Source: Sequoia sempervirens (taxonomy: Eukaryota; Streptophyta; Pinopsida; Cupressales; Cupressaceae). Taken from it: a stretch of 64,000 nucleotides of DNA. The DNA lies in assembly GCA_007258455.2 (NCBI GenBank), contig VDFB02187733.1:22559-86558 (forward strand). The letters run 5' to 3'. Each line of letters begins with the position of its first letter. Positions within the stretch are counted from its first letter, which is position 1. A program made the position numbers and the translations under genes. A model generated the notes under the pieces. That model was not told the DNA's origin. It saw nothing but the letters and a program-made list of their open reading frames with translations, and made no database searches. This document shows positions 51,001 to 63,000 of the stretch, piece by piece.

Positions 51001-54000
51001 ATCGACCGAGAGAAAGTAATGTCTAAGAAAAACAATGCAAAATCTGTATTTTTTGGCTCTATCAGCACTATTAAGAACCTGTGGAAAAATAATGAAAATG
51101 AGGCACGCAATGCAGTTTCGAGTGGTTCCAGAAGAGTTAAATTGGTCTTGGTGGCAGGGGCGCTACCCCTCGACCCTACCCTATATCGCGACAGGGAGCG
51201 CGCCAGGGGCGTTGCCCCCGGACCCTGTGAGGGGCGCTGCCCCTTGACCCCCATAAGATTTATTGGAATTGCCAATTTGCAGTGCAACTAGCCATCATAG
51301 TACAGTTACAAGAGCAATTGGCAGCTGAGCAAATAAGAGTGGCAGCGCTTGAGGAGAAGTTGATAGAGAAGGATACCCAGGTGGTCGATGCACAATGACT
51401 TTCAGCACAGAGAATCAATTACAGGAAAACTACGAGGAGTTGGCACTTTTTGTTTTCAGTCGTCTGGAAGACGAATACTTTGTAGGGGGGGATGATGTAG
51501 ACGGCCATGTTAATAAATAATTATATTGTAATCGACCGTACTAATTAAATAAATGTTGTAGTCGGTCGTACTGGGAATAGATAATAATGGAATAAATAAT
51601 AATGTTTTGTCTGGGATTTAGTCCTCGGGACTAGTTAGCACTCGGGACTAGTTAGCACTCGGGATTAGTTAGCACTCGGGATTAGTTGGTACTTGTCAGT
51701 TGCCGTCGGTTGGTGCCCTCAACCGACGCCGGTTAACTATTTATGTTGCGGTATGGTTTGTAGTTGGGAGCGTGTGTTGATATGATAATGTAATATTGCA
51801 AGTACATGAATAAAGACTGCAATGCTTCATATACATCTAAGTCACCATATTCGGCCGAATATCAAGATGAAATTCGAAATTCGTCGAATTTCAAAACAAA
51901 GGTTGAAAATCGTTCAAATTCGTTCAAATTCGACCGGTCAAACATTTGCGACTCCACCCTTCTTTCAAATGATTTTTAATGCAACTGCGTTTTGTTTCTG
52001 TTCTTCGGCGTTGTCACTCAACTGCGGCCGGCGGCGTCTCTACTTCGGCATCACTCGTCTTTGTGGCTAGCGGCGTCACTGTTTGCTTCGGCGTCTGGAG
52101 TCTCTACAATTCCCGCAGGTTGCAAGTCGTCGCAGGCTGCAATTCACTCGTCTCAGCATTGTTCGCAGGCTGCAAGTCTTCCGTCATCACCGTCGAAGGA
52201 GGTAGGGAGTTTGTTTTTATTTATTTTCAAATTTTATGGTTCAATTTATTTATTATAAGCCTTAGAAAATAGTAGGTATGATTTTTAATATGAAGTAATA
52301 GTATTTAATCTTTTTTATTTCATTTAGTATTTATTATTTTATTATTTTATTTAGTATTTAATATTTTTATTAAAATATTAGTAATATTAAGTAACAAGTA
52401 AACTATATTTAATATTTTTTATTTGATTTAGTATTTAATATTTTATTATTTTAATTAATATATAATATTTCTATTATTTAGTATTTTGTTTACTTATTAT
52501 TTACTAATGTTTATAGTTTATAATTTAATTAATATTTAGTATTTTTATTAATATTTAAAGTTTATTAATATTTATCAATGTTAAATTATTTAGACAATTG
52601 TATGGATATATTACTTATATTTATTAAAAAAAAAAAAATTGCATAAGGCGAATTTAATCCGAATTTTATACTTTTCGAATTTTTTCCTTGTCGAATTTCA
52701 TCCGAATTTCAATGTTGTCGAATTCGAATTCGAATTCGAACCTGGTGACTTAGATATACATCTATTATGTTCTATGAATGCTTTTATATACTCAATGACA
52801 CTGTGTTTCTAGTTTACTTCTATAGTGTATTGAATTACCATTACTGGAGTAAACAACTATTTCGCTTGGTATGTTTCGGTGCCTCTCTTGCACTCACAGC
52901 CATGTACTAGTCCTCTTGTCCACCTTCAGCATCCTCTGCACTTGAGTCTCCTGGGGGTCATTCCTGCACTCCGTCTATCTGAGGGTCCTCAGTTTAGATC
53001 CTTCAATTCTTGATTCTTCCGATATGGACAACTCTTGGATGCGACGTATGTTATTTTCGATTTCTTTATTTAGTTCATTTTTATAGTCTTTTTCTTCTTT
53101 TTCGTCATATATTGTCACTACGAACGATTGTCACGGTTTTGGTTTGTTTCTTCAACGATTCTTCTCCAGGATCTTCATACCCATTCCTCTGACGATTGTT
53201 GACCACTTGGATTTGGCTCTTGTCTTTATTTGGTTGTACGAGCACTAATTACAGGGAGTACACCTATGACTGGTGTCACGTTCTTCCTCCCGTTTGTTTT
53301 TCTCTTTGTACCATTGTAGTATTTGTTGTCTTCTTTGCTCTCGGTCTTTGTCATCTCAAAGGTTCTGGAGTATGATGTAGTGGCATGTGAGCGATCTCAG
53401 TAGTTTATTGAGAAGGTGGAAGACCTTTGGGTTAACTCTCAAATTGTCCCAGATAACTATCTAAGGAACCTCTTTCTTGAGAGCTTCCCTCTGTACATGA
53501 TCCTTCACTGAGATATCCCACAAGTTTATGAGATCTTCCATCAACACGTCTTCTATTTCTTCGTTGGCTTGTACCAACTCATTGGCTGGGTAACCCATTA
53601 TGACACCATTATTCTTGTTTGTGTTTGGTGTATCACTAGAGTTCGTCTCGGCAATGGCACCAAATGTTTACTCATGGAAGTAACATGACTGATTGGCACA
53701 GAGTAAACGAGAATAGAAAACTTACAGTAATACACATATCAAGTACACACGAATGCATATGCACAGAACAAAGTAGTATTCTCATTCATTGAAGAGCAAT
53801 AAGTACAATATCCAGAAAGTTTGTGTAGTCCCCAACTACAAGTAAATTATGACATATATAGTTGTCGACGTTGGTTAAGGACACCAACCGTTGGTAACTA
53901 CCCGATACAACTAATCCATGGTTGGGGACTAATTCCCGATTACACACATTTTAATTACCATTTTTTGGATACAATATTTATTTATTTACTTATTTATTTG

Positions 54001-57000
54001 GCCGACTAAAACAAGACTAATTACGGCTGACTACACCCCAAACCCTCACCAAACTCATTTGATTCATTTTGTAGCTATATTTTGCATAGAGCTTATATTT
54101 GTTTCAGAAAATTATGTTTTTTTAAAAGATTTATGTTTTTTTCAAAAATTTAAGTGTTTTTTAAGGTGCTGAGTTTTGCCAAGTTTTTCCCAAGTACTCT
54201 CCGAGTCAATTTTTTTTGGCATGCCAAGTACTCTCCGAGTCCGATGTTGCAAACTATGGTTGAAAGATCTTCCAATGGGTTGAAGGCAAGAGTTCAATAC
54301 TTTATGAACAAGCCAGTTATGTTCAGGAACCATTGTCCAACTTGGAAAATTTTATCCTTCTCTTGCCAAAATGGTTGTTAAATATCCTTTGGGCATCATG
54401 AGGATGTCAACTGTACCTAACAATTTCCAGATTTTCTTGAGCATCCTAAGGTGTTGTTGCATTTCCTCCACAGCTAAGGAGATTTAGGAGTCTCCATTCA
54501 TAGGTACCAACCATTTTCGTTTTTTGCTGGAAAATTTGGCTCAGCTAATGCTTTTGTTGCATGCTACTGTGAGCTCTTCTTGACTAAAAGCAAGTTTATG
54601 CAGAGAAATAGCCTCCTTAAAGGAATGTTGAGTTGATGGGGAGGAGCTCATGGCCTCTTCCTAATGTAGATGTTGTCAACAACTAAGTGGTAGACAAGAA
54701 ATACAGAGAGCAGAAGGTAGATCCATTGAAAGATAGGACTGATAGATTGCTGGTTTTTTAAATTAAGTAAACATTCAATTGAACTCCTTTCCTGCAGGTA
54801 GAACTAAAATTGTTTACCTGTTAAAAGTGTTTTTATATGGGTGGTTGTAAATAATTTTGTACAAAGAAGGAATATATTATACTTCAAAAAGGATCACATA
54901 CAATCTAATGCAAAACAGCACCTTTTCACTTCAGCAATTAAACAAAGCTACTGAGAACCTATATATGGCATCCATGCTGAATGCTAATACTATGACAAGG
55001 AAATTCCCAACAGCTAATCCAAGCAATAAGTTTTGAGGATGGTCGAGGTTCTTGTTTACTTCATGTCCCTGCCTTTTGCAAAAGGAGTGCCACCAGCAAA
55101 GGAAAAGATACCTAGGTGAACAAATTAACTCTGAAGACACTAGCACCAGCTTAAGTCTAATATAGCATGATAGAAAAGGCAAGACCATAATTTTGAAGAA
55201 AGGCATGCAACTTGGAAACTACAATAGACAATTTTGTATTCAGATCTATGTGTAAAGTAAGGGAAAATGCAGAGGTATGAGGCATTACCATCTCACAGAC
55301 CTGTAAAGTCCATCTTTTGAATAACCATTAATGTTGGAAAAGAAAATGTTCCTAAGATGGGGGATTTTACTGCATTCAGGCAGACATATTGTACTTCATC
55401 AAATATATCAGCAAACATACCTCGTTGTGGTGCTAAATTATCTTATTGCACTATAACCATATTATTTTGATTCAACAAATTTTAAGATGCTTTATTCACT
55501 CTATGTCTCCTGTTTAATTATAAAATATAAATTTTTAAGAGGAGAATGAGATGAGCTTAATGGAGGTTCCATCATCATTCTCCATTTTAACTATATAAGG
55601 GAAATAATTGATCCTAATGGAGGATCCCAGGTGAGGCAACTGAACCTCATGGTAGTTTGTTGCCTAATTTATTCCATTGCCAGCATATATAATGACTCTT
55701 TCTGTTATAAACATGCATTAAAAAATTCTAACAATAAATATCTATCCTACATTTATGAAACTGAAGATGCCATATGAAAAATGGCAATATGATATGCCCT
55801 TAGACTAGCTGATGAGTGGACAGTTGAATAATATCAATGCAAGCCAGTTGTCCTTTTCTTTAAAATATATACATACCTCAGGACCAAAAACCCAAGGTTC
55901 GTGGTCTTTTGTTTTACTTTCAGTGTGTCCACGAGAAAATGGAAGCATAGCACCAATTCCCATCCATCTTGCAAACAACCTTGGCGTTGCATTTCCAGCA
56001 AAACCACCAATATCAGGTCCTGAAAATGGCTGTCCACTAAGCCCCTGCATAAAAATAAGACAATGAAATAAGATTAATTTCTAATGCCTTCTTGAGTCCC
56101 AAAATATTGGAGTATAATGAAAGGAGACATGTTCCTTATCTGCGAATATCCTATTTCTTGTTTACAGATAAGTTGATAACCATGAACTCATCCAAACAAT
56201 AGATTTCTAAGAAGCACTGTAGTACTGCAACTGAGGTTTCTTTTAAGGGCTGTTTTCATCAGTCGGTTATTTTTAACAAAAAATTGAAAAAGATTTGTAA
56301 ATGAGCAATTTTTTCAAAAAAGACATTTGCCAAGTTTGCATATATATATTTTAAAAATCAGGTAAGATTATTATAATTGTCAATATCAATTAATAGTTAC
56401 TCCCATGCTTTTTCTTATATTCAATAAAATTTATAGATCTTAAAATTTTTAACCTGAAATTTCCCAAACTATTCACCCCTTAAATTTTTCCTTGAAGCCA
56501 ACCTTCACTTGACCGATTTGTGCAATTAATGACAAGAGCTAAATTGTGTAAGACAATTGATAGCCAATTATATAGGGATGAAAAAACATCGTAACAAATA
56601 ACATAGTAACATGACAGTTCTGAATGCTCGAGAGATGTCTGTGTATTGCAACGGTTTTGAATGAGGACAAGCCCCCATCCCTCTAGGTTCCACTATGGAG
56701 CTCCTTTGAATTTTGGGGACCTATTGAGGGTATAAACCTCCCACTCAGTGTCTCCTATCAATAGGGACCTTTTCCTTGCTGTGTCCAAGACATTTGCCTC
56801 AACAATGAACTGTTACAGAGGTGTCCCTCATTTTTTCCAAGTTTCAAGGACATCAGCACATCTCTAAATTTCTTAAGAGGATTCTCAGCTTACACTAGGA
56901 CATTCCAAAGATTTCATGACGTCCCCCACACCATAAGCAGATATCAGTAAGTTCTAATGCCATCCCAAGTAGGCTATGACATCCCTCAACCATCCCAAGG

Positions 57001-60000
57001 ATGTGTAGACATCCCCATTCATCTACAGTAATTTAATTTGAAAAACATAAAACCTTTAAATATAAAATTACAAAATGGGGTCCTAACAAAGAAGCCCCCA
57101 CTACATCATGCCAAACCCTCATATCCTCATTAGGTGAGCCAAGGAAAATAGATGAGGGTCAAGGAGTCCATTGAGAAGCTCCCACAGCTCATGGCAGATG
57201 TATGTGATGAAAACTGTGACCTTGAGCTTTCCAATCAATGCTTCCAGCTTAGCTTTTTGTCATAGCTCAAATGATTGAAATATTGTTTCGCTTTTGTTGG
57301 CATTTCAATTCGCACCTCTGGTGTGCATATTGGAAACAAACAATGTCATGTCCCCAAAATCGTGACACTTAAAAAGCATACTTAAAACTATTAAACAATT
57401 GAGTATCATTATAATTATAATTGTCAAAGACAATATTATAATTATAAACATTAAATAACATTCTAATAAATAATTACAATAAATAATATTATAATATCAA
57501 AATATAAATATTAATAATAAAATAAATATTGAATATATATATGTATATATATAACTACCAAATATAAAAATATGAGTATTAACAACTTAATATTATTATC
57601 ATTATAATTATTATAATATAATAAATATTATAAATATATGTAAAGAAAACTAATATAAAAAGAAACCTAATATAAGAATAAATATATTAAAATAGATATT
57701 TATTTAAAATATATAAACATATGTATGAGCAGCAGCAAGTGCATTACTAAAACAGTAATTAGCATCCACGTAGGCAATAGTATTTTGTTTAACACCCAAG
57801 TCTAAGGGAAGTAATTAGTAAGAAATGACTAATATTCAAACAAGCAGCGATTAATAAACTTGCAAAAGGCACGATTCTTGGAGAGGTACGGGTAAGGAGG
57901 ACATGGAAAGTCATGTCCCTTAGAATCGAATATATAGAAGGCAAGCAAGCCCAACTAAGGAGGCATCGAATGGTTGGGAATAAAGACAGAAAAGAATACC
58001 ACAGCTAGGGAATTGTGTGAAGGAAAATAGTCTGCAGATCTCTGTATGTATTGTTTATTATGAGAAAGGGTAGAGAGTAACGCGGAAGGAAGGAATATGG
58101 GAATCATTAGATGGGAAGTAAGACAAAAGGAAAATAAACAAAACAAAGCATTATTCTGATCAATGGAAAAATCAGGAATATATGAAATTCTGAGTAGAAA
58201 AGAATCCCCTATGATATCTTGTATTCATATTCATAAAATCGTGGTTAGGAGAATTAAGAAAGTTTCAGCAATCAAACTAAGATAAGTATTTTCTGCATTC
58301 AAATAATTAATTTAGTAATTGTATTAAGGGTGTGGATAAGGACTATAGTAAGTATTCTCCATGACTTTAAATAAGAAGATGATGAATATTTTATGTACTT
58401 AGGAATGAGATCTAAATGCATTATGAATGATTGCCCAATATATCAGGAATCCAAATAAATGATTAATAAATATATTTAAATATAGATACATTATTGATGG
58501 TTGAAAAATACAATCTATACATAGTGATCTGTTGTTATTTATTAATGTCATATTGGAGTAATAAGATTATGCATGCTACTATTTGTTATTATAACATTGC
58601 TAATATGTCATATTGAGTTAGATAACTAATAATGTTAATTATGATATTCAATATAGAGTTACTCATGCTTAATCCAGATGTTCAATGTGGAGTACTAATA
58701 TTCTACTTGTCAGATTATTCTAGTGATGGATCTCTGACTTGTTTGCCAGGACTAAATCAATTCAAGGCAACCTCCAGGGCAGATTGGAAAGAAAGAATTA
58801 AGATATTAAATCACGGAATCGTTCATAGGAAATCTGAAAGGAAGAAATAAATAAGGAAACTGGAGTATATCCCCGAGCATAGGAACATATATATTCAGAT
58901 GATACACTCAGATTTGGGAAGAAGAGAGTAAGAGAACAGGAAGCAATAGGGGAAAGATTCAGAAATAAATCTGCATCTAGGAAAAGCAGTAACAGTTAGT
59001 GATTGGTGTATCTAGTCACAAGAACTTATATATGTATAAATATGTAAGTTGATATAAAGAAAAGGAGAAAAAAAATATAGTCTTGAACACTAAACCATCC
59101 TAAAAGGATATCTTCAGAAAATCAGGGCAAGAATTATGGTTATTCCAGAAGGGGACATTACAAACAAATATGCACAGTTAGACTGCTCTTCAAATTAGGA
59201 GGGGAAGCTCCCTCTTTGTTGATTATGCGTAAAAAGAAATACTAAACTAATTGCCAATCTTTTTATCTCAGCTGAGAGCACAAGGTTATAAAACTCTTTG
59301 CATCATACCTAAAAAATCTGAGTTTTTCACCAACATGCGTGAAGAGACCCAGATCGTCAAATTTTGAAAAATCTAAGGTTTTCACCAACATGCATGAATC
59401 CCTAAAAAAATAGGGGCCAACATGCAAATTTCTATTTTTAGAAAAAAATTGCGAGCATCTTTTTGACAGTAAACCCAGAAAAACCCTATGGTTTGTTTAG
59501 TTTTAGAAATTTCTAAAAAAGAGAAAATTCCTATTTATAGAAAGTTTGACCTTTTTTGACTTTTGACGACAATTTTACAAGATTTTAACCATTTTTAAAA
59601 TATGCCTTAATGAGGCAAAATTTTTAATTTTGGGTACAAGAGAGACTGATTCCTAAGAACAAATTTCACTACAAGGCAACACCTTTAGCACAGCAAAAGA
59701 AGCCGATTCAAAAGGAAGTGTCACATCATAAGGAGATAACACGAAGAACAAGCAAGGAAGAGGAATCAAGAAATGAGATTAGAAGGAAGAATTGTGTTTC
59801 TCTTTACAAGGAACCATGGGAACCTAGTCATCAATGTCTTGGTAGAGGACAGGTACACTGCATGGAGACCTAGTAATAAAGGGAGAATCAAAAGCAAAGG
59901 ATCCTAACCTTGAAGTTGAAAAGGTAGAGCAAGGAACAAAAGAAGAGCAAGTTTTGGGAGGTACTCTTGCCTCACTTTCAAGTACACCTAAATATCATCT

Positions 60001-63000
60001 ATTCAAAGTTAGTGGGATTTTGAATGGCCAAAAGATTATAGTATTGATTGATAATGGAGCCACCAATAATTTCATAGATGAAGATTTAGTATCTAGGAGA
60101 GGACTATAGAGGATTTCAAAGGATTCAATGCCATTGTTGCAGCTTCATTATTCCTTGTATTAAGAAGATACAACAGCTTGACATCACCTTGGAAAGACAT
60201 AAAATGTGTGATGATTTATATATTGTTGGATTAGTAGCGACTACCATGGTTTTGGGTGTGCAATGGCTATATTCTCTTGGAAAATTCACCCTAAGCTACC
60301 TAACTATGGAGCTGAAATTCAAATCAAAAGGGAAAGAGGTATTGCTTCAAGGCATCGAAGATGGAGCCCCAAGAGTCTTCATGGCTAAGAGGATTGAATA
60401 TCAAATCACAACTTTATCCATAGGTGAGACACCTTTTTATGATGGTATTTGGTCTATTTTGGATCAGCATAGTATGGTGTTTGATGTTGTGCTCTAAGGT
60501 TGCCACCAAGCAAAGTGTCATCAGCATGGTCAGTGGTGGTGCCTTTCAATTATGGTTCAAAACTTGGACTGTATGCTTCTGCAACTTTCAGGTTTTTACC
60601 TTTTGAAAAATCTTGCTTTATGTGTTGATTGTGGAGGTTCCCACCTAGATTCTTTCGACATTCTCCACCTTACCCAGCATGCACTGATTTGAGTTGAGAT
60701 TTCCAGAGGTTTATAGCTGCTTGCAACCTTTTTCTAGCTTACATACAATTGATTTATACCATATTTACCAAGTTTCAGCCACCATTTTAGTTTCGGGTCC
60801 ACTCCGATTCGCGCAAATTATTAGAGATGTAATCGGAACTCAAATTTTCATTTAGGTAAAGGAATAACAAGCGGTGCAATGAAAAGAAACCTGGCCAGTG
60901 GAAGTCCTTCCCGCAGGCCTTGACCTTGGCAGGAGTTGGAGGTGCATGTCTGGAAAAAGAGCCATTTTGTTAATCTGGAAAAACCAAAAAGGGCCTGTAA
61001 GGTTAGTTTACATTACTAATCTAACACTAGAGATTACAGGAACACAGTGCTTGAACCTCCTCTAAGAATTTTCCTGGGGTTTGCATTTATGTTGTTATGG
61101 ATAAATTAACAAATCATGCATACTTCTTTGTTATCTCAGGTAGCCAAATTGTTTTTCAAAGAGGTGATAAAGTCACATGGATTGTTTGATGAAGATAGCA
61201 GACCCCATAATGCTTTTTGGAGGGAGTTGTTTCACTTGACAAGCACAAGAGCACAATTTATCATATTGACACAGTGATACTTGATCTCCCAAATCTACAA
61301 TTGGTTGAGGGTGAGCAATTCCAAGAAGGCAAGACTGTGATTTCCCATTTTTAGAATTAAAGAAACAGAGAAGACCTCTTAATTATCCCCAATTCCCATA
61401 GGCTAAAGGATAAAGCAAAAGAAATGATTAATAATATTATTTCAAGTTGGGTCCTAAAATTTCTAATTTAAAGAGGCAACTTAATAATATTATTATAATT
61501 AAAATAAAAAAAGTTTTTAAACACTAATGTTAAAAAAAAATAAAAAATAAAATACTTTTGGAGGGAAATTTATTCATAGACCCAATTTGGAAAGCTTTTT
61601 AAAAGGAGCGTCTGCCTTCAAGGAGACCATTTTGTTTTCAATTTGCAATTCAACTTTTCTAGAGTTTGAGCATTATGTTCAATTTTCACAACCGAGGATC
61701 AAAACCCTTAGCATTTTGGAGATCTTGGAGGAGAAAAACCTTCTTGGATTTCTATCAATGGATTTGGGTACAAAAACCCAATCTCCTTTGTGGCAATTCC
61801 ATCTTGGAATTGCATGTGAGCTGATTTTGGCAATTTCATTTCAATTTTCAAATTTGGAGCAATTTGATTTGCAAGCAAATGTTGTGTTTGTGATTTGAGG
61901 GGTTTCATTGCTAGTTTTTCATCATTATTGCTAAGCATCACATTGAGGAGAATTTTTAGAAGTTACTGGAATGATTTGTTCTTGTTCGCCATCTTGTATT
62001 GTTGTCATATCATTGGTTTTGGAGCGCCAACCTTGCAAGGGATTATCAGTACCATTTTGAGGGTTATTTTTCAACATAAGAGCTGCTGATCTGAATTTTT
62101 TAGCCATAGATCTTGATCAACACACTTAGAGAGGAGCCACCCTCATCATTTCTAACTGTTGCAACCTTTAACCAACCACCAAATCACTTTTCCAGGTCAA
62201 TCAGCCCTATACCAGCCAATTGTCTTATCATATTGGGCAATTTGCATTGTGGAAGGATCATTAAAGTGCTTGTTTCTAGGGGTGTGTGCATAGAAGTGAA
62301 TCAAATCTATTAAAATTTGTTTCGAAAGATGTAGAGAAAGTTGTAAATGATAAAGTATTTTTCCTCCTACACCAATACAATGAATTGGACTCTTAATGAG
62401 CATTTTACATCTGAATTTGGAGAAGCCTATATAGCGTATTTGATAACAAATCTGCTACCAGCTCAGTTACTTCATTCAGCTCTCATCCTAAAAAATTTCC
62501 TTGGATAAACTTGGTGTGTATCTCTATCTCTATGGATGTTTGCCATTTTTAAACAGCTTCCTTGCATACTAATTATGGTCATGTATCAAAAACCTTGTCA
62601 AAGTATTGACTTCTTGTGCATTTTTTCCATTAAAGAGAGCAGTGGCTTATAATCTATTCAAAGTTAAAACATAACTATTTAAGAAATAGAGCACTGTGCA
62701 ATTGAGATGAAACTACAAACACATACCAGATTCAGGGCCATGGCAATACTCATATGTAGGTGTTCCCAAGTTGAAAGATTATCTCCTGTCCATGTTGCAG
62801 CATGCCTTTGACTGCCTATGTATCCAGCCCTGGTTAAAACAAAGGGCCGTCTCTTGGGTCTTGCTAGCAACATTCCTTCAAATGTGGACCTCGCCATCAA
62901 TGTGCCATAAACCTACCAAAACCAATAAAAAATAAGAAAATATGAAGAAAGGAACCTGCTTGAGGCCTTTCAAACAAAACAGTTACAATGTCTTTTGCAA

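Larger units (their letters stand above)
46263..52855 (+). mobile_element. Gypsy-2: non-autonomous gag-protease gypsy element
   Basis: LTRs 46263-46698 and 51496-52855 (the latter enlarged by a 917-bp insert), flanked by ACTGT and ACTAT (one difference). Internal part: PBS, leader, gag, protease, then an A/G-rich spacer, a GTACG array and the tail of an additional ORF. There is no RT, RNase H or integrase, so it would depend on a partner such as a Gypsy-1 relative. The LTRs differ at only about nine or ten places over 436 bp, so it is among the younger insertions here. Confidence 0.9.
44383..54035 (-). mobile_element. Gypsy-3: opposite-strand Ty3/gypsy element, truncated
   Basis: 5' LTR 53665-54035, PBS 53650-53662, leader about 53640-52861, then, beyond Gypsy-2, gag and protease 46257-44383. 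RT, RNase H, integrase and 3' LTR are missing. Gypsy-2 sits inside with the near duplication ACTGT/ACTAT. It is related in gag and protease to Gypsy-1 and Gypsy-2. Confidence 0.82.
8183..55876 (-). other. 47.7 kb HGL1 intron packed with nested transposons
   Basis: The intron is bounded by donor GAG|GTATGT at 55876 and acceptor GTTTGTAG ending at 8183. The flanking exons join in phase 0 as GPE then CEQVCQL, as in HGL1 proteins. Nearly all of its length is explained by the mobile elements listed here. Unassigned remnants are short: 8183-8284, 12034-12175, 16195-17527 and 54036-55876. The hAT element ends about 110 bp from the acceptor. Confidence 0.9.

Noticed and set aside
54931..55206. A 91-codon hydrophobic minus-strand frame in the giant intron
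   Set aside because: No family resemblance, no splice partner in the HGL1 protein, ordinary AT-rich composition.
61587..61898. A 103-codon plus-strand frame
   Set aside because: Phe/Leu/Ser-rich, no motif, next to decayed gypsy sequence; likely chance.
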